Shown here: in pieces, positions 42,866 to 51,717 of the stretch
Numbering within the stretch: position 1 is the first letter of the stretch
Layout of the letters: each line of letters begins with the position of its first letter
NCBI GenBank assembly: GCA_027487515.1
Contig: JAIYDL010000018.1
Span: 62,001 to 126,000, forward strand
Length of the DNA: 64,000 nt
Origin: Pseudomonadota bacterium
GTDB lineage: Bacteria; Bdellovibrionota; Bacteriovoracia; Bacteriovoracales; Bacteriovoracaceae
Direction: 5' to 3'
Program-made: the position numbers and the translations under genes
The notes under the pieces: generated by a model
Told to the model about the DNA's origin: nothing
Database searches by the model: none
Seen by the model: the letters and a program-made list of their open reading frames with translations, nothing else

Positions 42866-44092
42866 ATGTCCCGACTTATAACTCTTGCTCTAGGGCTTCT
42901 GCTGTCCGTGACAGCTCTTGCCTCGGACCTCTCCCTGAGCGGGTTCAACGACCGCTTCACCCTTACTCGGAACGCTGACAACAAGGTCGTGATGGTCAAA
43001 CTCAAGCGGGCCATCACCCGGTTTAGCGTACGCCCTTTCCTCGAGCAGCTCAAAGCTGACCTCACCCGTGAACAGGCGAGTTTAAACGGCCTCAGCGCGG
43101 TCGAGAGAGAGGCCGAAATCGACCGACTCATGGCCGACCTCGGCGTTGACCCAGCTGCGATGAACGAGGCCCCTGAAGCCGCGAAGATTCGCGAGGCCCT
43201 CATGAACATTCCGAACATCGACGTCGAGGCCACTTTCCGCGAGCTCGACAAGGGTGACTTCTGGACTGAGTTCCAGCGCCGGATGGAAGAGGCCCTGGCC
43301 TTCATCGATCCATCCATCCTGGCCAATCTCGAAGACCCGCGCTTCTTTTACAAGAAGAACGTGACCTACACGGTGGTCGAGTGGGCGCTCAAGCAGGCGG
43401 CGAAGCAGTTTTCGAGTGTGCCAGTCCTTAGCATCGCCTCGTTTGTGGTGGTTCGGGTCCACGACATGATCCTCGAACAGCGCCACTTCCATCACAACAT
43501 GCTCCTCCACTACTTCGAGACCATTCCAGAAACAAAGCTCGGGATGACGAAGGAAGAAGTTGACCGGACCGTTTCTTCGATCCACGAGTACCGCATTGAG
43601 GCGGTCAATGTCTTCGAGTCCAACCGCGCGGCCCGCGACTGGCTGAACTACGGGATGGATAAGTTCTACGTCATGGTCCGCACCGGAAATTCACGGGTCC
43701 GTGATTGGGAAGGGTCAGCAGGTTTAGGTTTCAGTGACGTCCGGAGGCTCAACTTCGGTTTCGCCGCTGTGACTCATGAAGGTGCCAGAAAGATCTACCA
43801 CCTCCACCACAGCGCCCACCTTTTGACCTCTTCCCCGGCCCTGGCCTACGATTACTCAGAACCAAAGAAAGTGAAGCGCTACCGCACGCTCATGAACCTG
43901 GCAGGAGTTGCTCTCGGCTTCATTAACATGCCGGGTTGGATCAAGAGTGCCGCCGACACCTTCTTATCTTCCATGTACGTTCAGCAGGTCCGCATGGAAG
44001 GCGCTCTCGTAGGATACTTCGAATCGACCGGTGATTCGGCCATGATTGATCGCATCTATGCTCAGCGGGCCAATTTCTACATCCTCCGCTGA
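42866..44092 (+). CDS. Exported protein of unknown family
   Basis: A 408-residue protein with a signal peptide ('LITLALGLLLSVTALA', cleavage before SDLS). The mature protein is mainly helical, with a charged N-terminal region (~40-110) and a hydrophobic segment near 'FSSVPVLSIASFVVV'. No catalytic motif is evident; a His-rich patch 'EQRHFHHNMLLHYF' stands out. The ATG at 42866 is fixed by AAGGAGG 5 bases upstream; an earlier in-frame ATG has none. It is a single-gene unit with its own promoter and terminator. Confidence 0.7.
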   Translation: MSRLITLALGLLLSVTALASDLSLSGFNDRFTLTRNADNKVVMVKLKRAITRFSVRPFLEQLKADLTREQASLNGLSAVEREAEIDRLMADLGVDPAAMNEAPEAAKIREALMNIPNIDVEATFRELDKGDFWTEFQRRMEEALAFIDPSILANLEDPRFFYKKNVTYTVVEWALKQAAKQFSSVPVLSIASFVVVRVHDMILEQRHFHHNMLLHYFETIPETKLGMTKEEVDRTVSSIHEYRIEAVNVFESNRAARDWLNYGMDKFYVMVRTGNSRVRDWEGSAGLGFSDVRRLNFGFAAVTHEGARKIYHLHHSAHLLTSSPALAYDYSEPKKVKRYRTLMNLAGVALGFINMPGWIKSAADTFLSSMYVQQVRMEGALVGYFESTGDSAMIDRIYAQRANFYILR

Positions 44093-44118
44093 GTTGATCT
44101 AAATCTTGTTCCAAAGGG

Positions 44119-44146
44119 GGCCCCGCTTTCGCGGGGCCTTTTTTTT
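44119..44146 (+). terminator. Rho-independent terminator
   Basis: Perfect hairpin GGCCCCGC (44119-44126), loop TTTC, GCGGGGCC (44131-44138), followed by eight T (44139-44146). It lies 27 bases after the stop of the 408-residue protein gene and before the convergent ccsA gene. Confidence 0.95.
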
Positions 44147-44192
44147 GGCAGTTAAGGTGATCGCAGATGGGGCCCTAAGCGAGAGGTTCGCT

Positions 44193-45731
44193 CTACGGGT
44201 TCGGGGTTGCCTGTGAGTCGCGCTTCGTCACGCAAACGAGGAGGATGGCGATCTGGATGGCAAAGAAAGACGCGAGGAAAACTGCTCCGCCTTCCGAGAA
44301 GCCATAGGAGTGAAGCCCGGAGGCCAGGATGTAGTTCACTCCGAACCAGGCCATCATCACACTCATGAAGGATCCCGCCACCAACGGAACGAACCGAGTC
44401 GGTGGAATCCAGGTGGTGTACTTTCCGTGGAGGATGGCGATGTAGACCAGAAGAACGATCAGGGACCATGTTTCTTTCGGGTCCCAGCCCCAGAAGCGGC
44501 CCCAAGAATAATCCGCCCAAACTCCGCCGAGGATGACCCCCGCAGAGAGGAGCACCACTCCGAACTTTATGCTGGTGTAGATCAGATCCACTTCGTAGCG
44601 GTAGTCGGCCGAACTGACAGTTCCGAAGCGCGCCCTCAGGAGGAGTGAGTTGGAAAGGATCCAGGAGAGGGCCAGGGCCGCGTAGGAGAGGATCACTGTT
44701 GTGACGTGGGTCGAAAGCCAGAAATTGTCTCGGAGCACAGGGACGAGGGGGGAGATCCCTTCATCGAGCATGCCGTTGGCGAATTTCATCATCAAGAGTG
44801 AGAGGACGTTGCAGGCAAGGCCCGCCAGGACGAAGAGGATGTCGCGGCGGAAGTAAAAAATAATGATGCTTATGATGAGTGCGCCGAAGCCGGAGAACAT
44901 CACTGTCTCATACATGTTGGTGATCGGCGCCCGGCCCGAGATCATGACCCGAATAGTCATCGCCGTGAGCTGACCCACGATCGTGACCCCGGTCACCACC
45001 GCACCGGGGATTTTATTTTTCATCACCACAAAGAGGATGATCCCCAGGATCGACGCAAGGAGAGACCACATGAAGAGGTTCAGTTTAAAGTAGCTCAGTT
45101 CTAAGAGGTACTGGTCACCCTTGACTGAGAGGTAATCTCGCTTGGCCACCTCAAAGAGGTAGCTCACTGGATTCGATCCTTTTCCTTGAGCACTCTCGAC
45201 CCGGGTCTGGGTGAGGAACTCAGATAAGGGAACGAAAGAGACCTTGCCACTCTCGAGCACTGGAACTGTCCAGGCCCTGGCACCGACGATGGCCTGGTAC
45301 GTGGACAGCCGGCCCTGAACTCGGTTGATTTCTTTTTTAAAACTGTTGTTCTCTTTGATCTCCTGCCCTTTCTGGACCAAGAGGTCTGACTTCGCCGTGA
45401 GCTCCTGAACCGGGAGGTGAGTCTGATCTTCTTTCATCCCGAGGAGCTTGCGCACATCGATGTGATCGACCTTGATGTTCACCGGAAGCTCCAAGGGCAT
45501 TCCGAAGGCCTTGAGGGAGAGTTTACAGAAGGCCTCCGTCGCCGAGAACTCCCCCACCTTGTCGGAGCCAGTCATGTAGCGGACTGTCTCTGTCGCGAGC
45601 ACGTAGAGCGGCTTTTCGCGGCCCCCGGCCTGGACCGGGAACGTTTCCAGGTCACTGGTGCAGAAATTCATCGGACCCTGGGCCCAGGCACCGGAGGCGG
45701 AGACGATGAGGGCGAGTAGGAACTTAAGCAC
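44193..45731 (-). CDS. ccsA: Cytochrome c biogenesis protein CcsA (ResC-like)
   Basis: A 512-residue system II cytochrome c synthase subunit. A signal peptide and ~170-residue periplasmic region are followed by about eight membrane helices and the heme-handling WWD-type motif 'WGRFWGWDPKETW' (~410). With ResB it exports heme and attaches it to CxxCH proteins. The start is GTG at 45731, preceded by CAGGAG; it overlaps the resB gene by 8 bases. The long periplasmic N-terminus is unusual for the minimal CcsA. Its substrates would include the cytochromes at 30.3-35.3 kb. Confidence 0.93.
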   Translation of the reverse strand: MLKFLLALIVSASGAWAQGPMNFCTSDLETFPVQAGGREKPLYVLATETVRYMTGSDKVGEFSATEAFCKLSLKAFGMPLELPVNIKVDHIDVRKLLGMKEDQTHLPVQELTAKSDLLVQKGQEIKENNSFKKEINRVQGRLSTYQAIVGARAWTVPVLESGKVSFVPLSEFLTQTRVESAQGKGSNPVSYLFEVAKRDYLSVKGDQYLLELSYFKLNLFMWSLLASILGIILFVVMKNKIPGAVVTGVTIVGQLTAMTIRVMISGRAPITNMYETVMFSGFGALIISIIIFYFRRDILFVLAGLACNVLSLLMMKFANGMLDEGISPLVPVLRDNFWLSTHVTTVILSYAALALSWILSNSLLLRARFGTVSSADYRYEVDLIYTSIKFGVVLLSAGVILGGVWADYSWGRFWGWDPKETWSLIVLLVYIAILHGKYTTWIPPTRFVPLVAGSFMSVMMAWFGVNYILASGLHSYGFSEGGAVFLASFFAIQIAILLVCVTKRDSQATPNP

Positions 45732-47340
45732 GAGCTTCTCCTGGTTTAACGACAGTTTTTTTTCGAAGGACAAAGTGCCAGATGGATCCCAAGACAAGGA
45801 GGAGAGACCCGAGGTACTTCCAGAATCTTCCCGGGTCGAAGTTCACGGAGAGAACGCTTCCGTAGGGCCCTTCGTTGGTCTGGAAGTAGGAGGCCTGGTA
45901 AAAGGTAAAGTTCTTGTACTTCAGAGGGTTGTTCATGTACACCCGATGCTTCTCCGACCCTTCGTTCCCCTTGAAGAGGGTGACGAAGCTCTCGTAGCTC
46001 GCCGGGTTCGTCGTTCCCGGGTCAGTGTCCATTTTAAACTGATCCAGAACGATCTCGTAGGGAAGTGTGAGGCCCCGCTTCGTGAGCTCGAAGGTGATGC
46101 GCTCGCCGTTGAGGGTGAAGGCGATGGGTTCCTGGGAATTCACCCAGAACTTCTTATCGCCCACTTCGACTTGCACCGCCTTAAGATTTCCGACGGTCAC
46201 CTGGCCATTGTCTTGGATCGGTTTGATGTACTGAGGAACCATGGTGGGGTACGCGTCCGTCCGGTGATCCAGGGTCTTCACCTTAAACCCCATCCACGGA
46301 AGCGGCACCTCTTGACCTGTCTCCGCGGGGTGGGCCTCCCACTTCTGGGTCGCTTTGTCGAAGAAGGCGACTTCTTTCCCGAAGAGGAAAAGATGCGGCG
46401 TTTTCTCGAAGAGCTTCTTACTAAAAACGCGGAACTGGGAGAGCTCGTTGAGCTCCATCTTCTCATCTAAGGGAAGCGGGGACATTTCGGGCATGAACCG
46501 AAGCCGCTGGCCCTCGTAGCTCACTTCCACCAGTTCACGGCCCGAGGCCTGCCGGCTCCGCTGCACGTCTTGCCCCTCAGGACTTGAGCACCCCGTGGTT
46601 TCTCCGTTCCAAACGATGAGCCCATCTGGGGTATTCTTCGCAAAGCACTCCGCGAGCGTGGCGGGCATGTAGTGGACGTTCAGGGGTCCGAGTTGCTGGG
46701 TATTGTTGTAGGCCGATTGAGGATGAAGAGACAGGGTGATGGTTTCGCCGAAGTTGTCGTTGAAGAGGCGGTACTTGGTGGAGGCCTGGCCCGGGTCGGC
46801 CAGCTTGTCCGGAACCCAGCTCTCCTTGTTCTCTGCGAACGGGAGGAAGGTGGAGAGTTTGACGCCTTCGTACTCGAAGCCTAGGTTGCGCTCCCCTGCG
46901 CTGTAGGGGAGCGGCACGATCACTTCTTTTCCTCTGGCCGGAAACTGGATCTTGAATTCGTCCTCGTTGACCTGCACCTGCCGGGACGGAAGGTTCGGGG
47001 CGAGGCTGACGGTTCCGTCGACCCCGGACTGGTAGGTCACGAAGGAGCCCAAGAAGAGGATGATCAGGCCCGCGTGGATGACGTAGAACCCGTAGAGGGA
47101 TTTCCGCAGAGGTAAGCGCAGGAGAGTGGCGAAGAGGATCGACAGGAACATCCCGAACTGGATGCCCATGAACCACCAGGACTTGTAGACCAGGCGGTTG
47201 GCGTATTCGGTGCCATGGTAGGATTCCATGAAGGTGCCGTAGGCAAGGGTCAGGGCGAAGAGCAAGATGATGAAAACAGCAAACTTCATGTTTCCAAAGA
47301 AAAGTTCAACTTGGCGGTAGGACCGGAGTAGGTTATTCAT
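45724..47340 (-). CDS. resB: Cytochrome c biogenesis protein ResB (Ccs1)
   Basis: A 538-residue partner of CcsA. Three N-terminal membrane helices ('KFAVFIILLFALTLAYGTF', 'GIQFGMFLSILFATLL', 'FYVIHAGLIILFLGSF') are followed by a long periplasmic region and a last helix near residue 515 ('YLGSLLLVLGSIWHFVL'), the ResB topology. 'VIHAGLI' carries the conserved His thought to bind heme. Forms the two-gene system II unit with ccsA. Confidence 0.92.
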   Translation of the reverse strand: MNNLLRSYRQVELFFGNMKFAVFIILLFALTLAYGTFMESYHGTEYANRLVYKSWWFMGIQFGMFLSILFATLLRLPLRKSLYGFYVIHAGLIILFLGSFVTYQSGVDGTVSLAPNLPSRQVQVNEDEFKIQFPARGKEVIVPLPYSAGERNLGFEYEGVKLSTFLPFAENKESWVPDKLADPGQASTKYRLFNDNFGETITLSLHPQSAYNNTQQLGPLNVHYMPATLAECFAKNTPDGLIVWNGETTGCSSPEGQDVQRSRQASGRELVEVSYEGQRLRFMPEMSPLPLDEKMELNELSQFRVFSKKLFEKTPHLFLFGKEVAFFDKATQKWEAHPAETGQEVPLPWMGFKVKTLDHRTDAYPTMVPQYIKPIQDNGQVTVGNLKAVQVEVGDKKFWVNSQEPIAFTLNGERITFELTKRGLTLPYEIVLDQFKMDTDPGTTNPASYESFVTLFKGNEGSEKHRVYMNNPLKYKNFTFYQASYFQTNEGPYGSVLSVNFDPGRFWKYLGSLLLVLGSIWHFVLRKKTVVKPGEARA

Positions 47341-47375
47341 GCGGGCCTTAATTTCTCATGCCTGCCTCAGGTTTG

Positions 47376-48041
47376 TCACCTAACTACAAGCTGTGTATAA
47401 GACCAAATTAAACCAAAAATGATCGGTTGGTGGAGAAGATAGATCCGGAGGGAGTTTTGTCCAAGAAAGGTCAAGAAAGACCACGCTGGCCAGCGGGCAA
47501 AAAGGACCTCGAGCTGAGGTCCGGCCAGGATGCCCGCCAGGATCGCCCAGAACCAGGGATAGATGGGGATGAAGTCCATCGACGGACGCTCAAGCACCGA
47601 CGACAGCCAGCGGATGTCGTAGCCCAGAAGGTACTGACCAGAAAGGATCAGGAGAAGTAGGGCCACGGCCAGGTTCCGATGGTTCACCACCAGCGCGCCC
47701 AGGAGTGAGCCGGCGAGGATGCAATGGAGGGTCCCGAAGTAGATCCACTGGTGGGGAAAAACGACATACGTCCCGGCGCTCACCGCAGCCGCAGCGGCCC
47801 CGAGCTTGAGAGTCCTCTTCCGGAGCGCGGGCCCGTTGATCCCGGGTCGGTGGGTGTAGTTCAGGGAAGCGCCGACGCAGAAGAGGAAGGTGAAGGCGAT
47901 GATGCGCGGGAACGCGTACCAAAATCCGGTGGAAAAATCCCAGTCGAGGTAGTTGAACATCCGAAGGTCATAGGCGGAGTGGAAGATGATCATCCACACC
48001 ACGGCCATCCCGCGCAAGCCGTCCAGGTAGTGGGCCCTCAT
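47376..48041 (-). CDS. DUF1624 (HGSNAT-like) membrane protein
   Basis: A 221-residue protein with about six membrane helices. The opening 'YLDGLRGMAVVWMIIFHSAYDL' (in two parts RG and FH-x3-DL) is the DUF1624/heparan-alpha-glucosaminide acetyltransferase catalytic domain signature, which includes the conserved His. Relatives move acetyl groups across the membrane onto sugars; the bacterial substrate is unknown. It has GGAGGG before the ATG and overlaps the thiamine pyrophosphokinase stop by 4 bases. Confidence 0.8.
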   Translation of the reverse strand: MRAHYLDGLRGMAVVWMIIFHSAYDLRMFNYLDWDFSTGFWYAFPRIIAFTFLFCVGASLNYTHRPGINGPALRKRTLKLGAAAAAVSAGTYVVFPHQWIYFGTLHCILAGSLLGALVVNHRNLAVALLLLILSGQYLLGYDIRWLSSVLERPSMDFIPIYPWFWAILAGILAGPQLEVLFARWPAWSFLTFLGQNSLRIYLLHQPIIFGLIWSYTQLVVR

Positions 48042-48664
48042 TTTCCCTCCGGAAAGTAGAGGAAGACCGGCCCCTGGGTTTCCACCGTGACGGCGCCGTG
48101 GGCCTCGTTGGAGAGCCCGGTGCTCGACAGGGGCCAGAGGGTGGTGGGAGTCTCGAGCGCGTACCGGCAGGCACCGCGGAGCAGGACCTCGGTCTTCCGA
48201 AGAGTGCCCAGAGAAAAGAGACCTTCGTGAGTAAACGTCCAGAGGCCCGCTCCGACGAGGTGGAAGAGGATCCGTCCGAGGTCGTTGTAGAAAATGATCT
48301 GGGCCTCGGGTCTCGTCTCCAGGAACCGTAGGGCCTCCCCCAGGTTGAAGAGCTCGTGGTCGCGGCGCCCTCCGAGGAGGCCCCAGAAATGGAACTTGTA
48401 GCGCAGGGGAGAGTTGAAGAGCGCCAGCGCCAGCGCAAGGTCTGAGGAGTTCTTCTCCCGAGGATGACGGAAGCTGACTTCCGCCTGGACTTCGCTCGTG
48501 AGGGAATCCTGATCTCCGACCCAGACGAGGCTTTTCTCGGCGAAATCACCGCCGCCGTCAACGGTCAGGAGGGGAAGCGCGGAGAGCTCTGGCGAGAGCC
48601 CCGGACCCAGCGGACCCAAAAAGACCCATTCCGGGTGCGCACGAAGATGGCTTGGCAAAATCAT
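48038..48664 (-). CDS. Thiamine pyrophosphokinase
   Basis: A 208-residue TPK-family protein that makes thiamine diphosphate from thiamine and ATP. Family marks: 'TVDGGGDFA', 'VWVGDQDSL' (usual GDxDS), 'REKNSSDLALAL' (in place of DKDxTDLE) and 'LGGRRDHELFNL' (LGGRxDHxLxNL). The usual Asp/Lys in the DKDxTD block are partly replaced, so activity may be altered. The start at 48664 avoids overlap with the divergent gene at 48710; its ribosome site is weak. Coupled by 4 bases to the DUF1624 gene. Confidence 0.8.
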   Translation of the reverse strand: MILPSHLRAHPEWVFLGPLGPGLSPELSALPLLTVDGGGDFAEKSLVWVGDQDSLTSEVQAEVSFRHPREKNSSDLALALALFNSPLRYKFHFWGLLGGRRDHELFNLGEALRFLETRPEAQIIFYNDLGRILFHLVGAGLWTFTHEGLFSLGTLRKTEVLLRGACRYALETPTTLWPLSSTGLSNEAHGAVTVETQGPVFLYFPEGK

Positions 48665-48709
48665 ACTGAGTATCTTAGCCTTGAATCCACTTGATGAGTA
48701 GGAGGATTC

Positions 48710-49366
48710 GTGAGCATCGTTAAATCCCAAAGGGCCAAAGCACTTCTTTCCCGCCCGAAGTTCGTCCGACCCGAGCTTGATCCCGAGATGAAGCGCTACC
48801 CGGGTGACCGGATCGTCCTCTGGTGCAAAGTGGAGCTCGACCTTAACGTCGTCAAAAATTTGTCGTTTTTCGGACAGCTGAGTAATGCAGAAATCGTGCT
48901 CCTCGAGTCTATGGCCAGCCTTTTGATCGGAAAACCCATCGTCAGGTTAGACGACCTCTCGGTCCGTGAGTGCGAAGCATTCTTGCGCGACCGCAATTCC
49001 GAGGCCGCCGTTGAAGGGGTGACAGAAGATCTTGAGACAGAGTTGCGAAAGGTCTTCCAATGGGTCCGCGCAACGCCCGGCCGGGGCCCTGCTAAAGAGT
49101 ACCGGTTCCCCTCGGAGAAGGGACCCTTCCGAGGGCTGAAGTTAGTGGACAAGGTGCGCGAGCTCAAAGCCTTCTTGAACTCGCCGGAGATCCTCTCTTT
49201 GTACCAGGGTCTGTCACTCCCGGAGCTCGTTGACGTGGAGGACCTCACCGCCTACATTCACGCGGGCTACGGGTCCCAGCGAGAGAAGGAAATCTTCGAT
49301 CGGCTCCACCTCCTCGGCGTCGAGGTCTTCCGCGAGGAACAGCTCAACTTCATCCCCGAGTCCTGA
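48710..49366 (+). CDS. Conserved cytoplasmic protein, unknown function
   Basis: A 218-residue protein without signal peptide or membrane helix. The N-terminal half ('WCKVELDLNVVKNLSFFG', 'LLESMASLLIGKP', 'LSVRECEAFLRDR') faintly resembles the IscU/NifU scaffold pattern, but the cluster cysteines are not conserved, so a scaffold role is only a guess. The C-terminal half is charged and helical. The start is GTG at 48710 with an excellent GTAGGAGG. Divergent from the thiamine pyrophosphokinase gene. Confidence 0.6.
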   Translation: MSIVKSQRAKALLSRPKFVRPELDPEMKRYPGDRIVLWCKVELDLNVVKNLSFFGQLSNAEIVLLESMASLLIGKPIVRLDDLSVRECEAFLRDRNSEAAVEGVTEDLETELRKVFQWVRATPGRGPAKEYRFPSEKGPFRGLKLVDKVRELKAFLNSPEILSLYQGLSLPELVDVEDLTAYIHAGYGSQREKEIFDRLHLLGVEVFREEQLNFIPES

Positions 49367-49444
49367 CTAAAAATATGTTTGATAAAATGAAAAGCTTACC
49401 GTTACAATACGGGTAAGTGCACCACGGACTAACAAAAGTAGAAA

Positions 49445-49897
49445 ATGGACGATCTCAAACCACTCGTGTTCAAAGAGGCCAAGAAAGAGGAAGATGTTGT
49501 TAATCTTTCGAAGTTCGACATGCAGGCCTTCACCGATACCCAGGACTTCTCTTGGAGCCTCGATAACATCAAGAAAGAAGTCAAGACTGGCTGGAAGCTC
49601 TACTCGGTGACCACCGACGAAGAGATCGTCGCGGCGGTGCTGGTCCGGAAAGAAGGCGACACGCTCTTTACGAAGAATACTCCCATCAAAATGGCGTTCC
49701 AGGGCAACGGCTTTTCCCACCAGATAAAAAACTTCTACGAAGAAGAGGCCCGGAAGCAGCAGATCCTCCGCGTCGTCAACTATTGCCCGGTGGACAACTT
49801 CCGCATGATCGCTTTGAACGAGAGCCACGGGTACAAGCGAACCGGCAACGCCTTCGGCTTCAGCAACAACATCATCGAATGGGTTAAAGTCCTATAG
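49445..49897 (+). CDS. GNAT-like acetyltransferase
   Basis: A 150-residue protein with the GNAT C-terminal pattern: 'IKMAFQGNGFSHQIKNFYEE' (the acetyl-CoA loop, reduced to Q-G-N-G), 'ILRVVNYCPVDNFRMIALNE' and 'HGYKRTGNAFGF'. The loop lacks the full Q/R-x-x-G-x-G/A, so cofactor binding may be weaker. Substrate unknown. The ribosome site is weak. The H1-SWIB gene follows after 54 bases, a gap that holds a short GGAACC/GGTTCC hairpin. Confidence 0.7.
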   Translation: MDDLKPLVFKEAKKEEDVVNLSKFDMQAFTDTQDFSWSLDNIKKEVKTGWKLYSVTTDEEIVAAVLVRKEGDTLFTKNTPIKMAFQGNGFSHQIKNFYEEEARKQQILRVVNYCPVDNFRMIALNESHGYKRTGNAFGFSNNIIEWVKVL

Positions 49898-49951
49898 CTG
49901 CCAAGTTAACCAAAGGGAACCCCGGTTCCTATTTCCGACGGAGGATTTATT

Positions 49952-50404
49952 ATGGCCAAGAAGACGACCAAGAAAGCTGCTGCCCCAAAGAAGGCGACGG
50001 CAAAGAAAACTGCGACGGCTAAAAAAACGACGGCGAAGAAAGCGGTTGCTCCCAAGGCAACAGCTAAGAAAGCAACGGTGAAAACAACCGCGAAGGCAGC
50101 CCCGAAGGCGACCACGAAAAAAGTGGCAGCCGCCCCGAAGAAGAAAGCTGCTCGGAAGCCCAATGCGGCGTTCATGAAGCCTCTGAACCCTTCTCGCGAA
50201 CTCGCAGAGATCGTCGGCGCTTCGGCCCTTCCCCGCACAGAAGTGATGAAGAAGGTCTGGGCCTACATCAAGAAGAATAATCTCCAGGACGAAAAAAATC
50301 GCCGAGCGATCAACGCTGACGACAAACTCAAGGCCGTCTTCGGCGGTAAGAAACAGGTCACCATGTTCGAAATGACCAAGCTCGTTTCTGGGCACTTAAA
50401 GTAA
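49952..50404 (+). CDS. Histone H1-like tail fused to SWIB domain
   Basis: A 150-residue basic protein. Residues ~1-70 are almost only K, A, T and P in KKAT/PKKA-type repeats, like the C-terminal tail of histone H1. Residues ~71-150 form a SWIB/MDM2 domain ('FMKPLNPSRELAEIVG', 'PRTEVMKKVWAYIKKNNL', 'DKLKAVFGGKKQVTMFEM'). It should bind DNA through the tail and probably acts as a nucleoid protein; similar fusions are known in Chlamydia and some other bacteria. GGAGG lies before the ATG. The A/K codon repeats make this region prone to length change. Confidence 0.9.
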   Translation: MAKKTTKKAAAPKKATAKKTATAKKTTAKKAVAPKATAKKATVKTTAKAAPKATTKKVAAAPKKKAARKPNAAFMKPLNPSRELAEIVGASALPRTEVMKKVWAYIKKNNLQDEKNRRAINADDKLKAVFGGKKQVTMFEMTKLVSGHLK

Positions 50405-50410
50405 ATTTTT

Positions 50411-50460
50411 GAGGGTCTAACACACTTCTCCGTAAGACGCAGAAGCGTGTTGGACCCCTC
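50411..50460. repeat. Imperfect ~19-bp inverted repeat between convergent genes
   Basis: Arms 50411-50429 and 50441-50460 pair over ~18 bases with a G-T pair, one mismatch and one bulge, around an 11-base loop. It starts 7 bases after the H1-SWIB stop and reaches the stop of the convergent gene. Neither direction has a U run after the stem, so it is not a standard intrinsic terminator, though it may protect mRNA 3' ends. Confidence 0.6.
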
Positions 50461-51607
50461 AGATCCGACGGACGGTTTGATAGCGTTTGATGCGGATCTC
50501 GTCCAAAATCTGAGGTCCCAGTTCCGAGTTCATGAGGTCCTGGCAATGGACTGTCGGGTTCCCGGACGGGAACAACCCTTTCCCACCGTAGTAGTTCACA
50601 CACTGATCAGCGTAGAAGTCGAAGTATTCCGGGAAGTAGGTTTTAAAATGCCGCAAGACCACTCGCTTTTTGGTTTGATCCATGGACCCGAGGATGGAAT
50701 CGGGAAGGGGGTCAAGGTCGCGCAGCTGCTTTAAGACCGCATCCCGGCGCCCGACCGTTCCCCCTAGTTCCCGCACCCGGTTCCAGGACAGGTTGAAGAG
50801 TTCTCCCTGGGCCGGATTATCCAAGAGATAAACGGTGTAAAAGAAATCCTCGACCACCGCCGTCGCCTTGCCTTGCGACTTGAGGATCTGGAAGGCCAGT
50901 TCCCGGTCTAGCACTTTCGGTGGCCGTTGCAACCGGAGCCGCGCTTCTGAAATGAGTGGTGGCAAGCAGTCGGGATGAATCGTCTGGTCAATTTTTTTTG
51001 CCAGGTCACCTTCCGGGCCCAGGCGGACATAGTCGATCTCAATCTTGCCCCAGAGGGCGGTCAGGACAAAGTCTTTCTTGCAGTAGAACTCGGAGAGGTT
51101 ACTTCTGAGGGCAACCTCTAGGAAACTCCAGGTGCTGATGGGTGATTCCGAAACGCTAAGAGTCAGTTCGGCCAGTTTGAAGGCCGTGTCGGCGTCGGAG
51201 GGGTCCGCTTCCCAGAAGGACTTGAGTTCTGCTGGGCACGGAGGACCTTTGGGAGCTGGCGCTTTGAAACACTGCCGGAGGTAGCGAAGCCCTGTTTCTT
51301 GCCGTCGCAGCTTAAACACGTCATCGCTCCGGAGCACCGGCCAGGTGAAGAGTTCTTCGATCTTCTGGTAGTCGCGGCGATCGATCTCCGGCGCCGCCAG
51401 GACTCGCTGAGCGAAGCGCTCACCCATCTTCGAGACCATGGTCCGCCAGGCCTCCTGCCGTTCCGAGGGCCGGATGTCGAGGGCGTGCTCGAAGAATTCG
51501 CGGTGACCCTCTTCCTTCGCTAGGACTTCGAGATCCGCCAGCGTGTACACATCCCGGGCCAGGGCGATGGAGCAGACGAGGTTCATGAATAAAAAAAGTG
51601 GGGCCAT
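50459..51607 (-). CDS. Exported protein of unknown function
   Basis: A 382-residue protein with a short signal peptide ('LFLFMNLVCSIALA', cleavage before RDV). The mature part is helical throughout, perhaps a repeat solenoid, with five scattered cysteines ('LRQCFKA', 'PPCPAEL', 'EFYCKKD', 'HPDCLPP', 'DQCVNYYGG', 'VHCQDL'). No catalytic motif is recognised. It is alone on its strand between H1-SWIB and putA. Confidence 0.65.
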   Translation of the reverse strand: MAPLFLFMNLVCSIALARDVYTLADLEVLAKEEGHREFFEHALDIRPSERQEAWRTMVSKMGERFAQRVLAAPEIDRRDYQKIEELFTWPVLRSDDVFKLRRQETGLRYLRQCFKAPAPKGPPCPAELKSFWEADPSDADTAFKLAELTLSVSESPISTWSFLEVALRSNLSEFYCKKDFVLTALWGKIEIDYVRLGPEGDLAKKIDQTIHPDCLPPLISEARLRLQRPPKVLDRELAFQILKSQGKATAVVEDFFYTVYLLDNPAQGELFNLSWNRVRELGGTVGRRDAVLKQLRDLDPLPDSILGSMDQTKKRVVLRHFKTYFPEYFDFYADQCVNYYGGKGLFPSGNPTVHCQDLMNSELGPQILDEIRIKRYQTVRRI

Positions 51608-51717
51608 AAGGTAATTCTAGGCCGGGGCCTGTGGCGCCGTCAATTTCTGTGTACTCGCCACTTTGCTAGCGCTCTTTTTGCGGGTAGATTGAAGTGTTTA
51701 AAATTTTGGAGGCCCCC

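Noticed and set aside
49916-49929. GGAACC/GGTTCC hairpin after the GNAT gene as a terminator
   Set aside because: Six pairs, a two-base gap and no proper U run.
50411-50460. Long inverted repeat as a bidirectional terminator
   Set aside because: No U run follows the stem in either direction, so it is listed only as a repeat.
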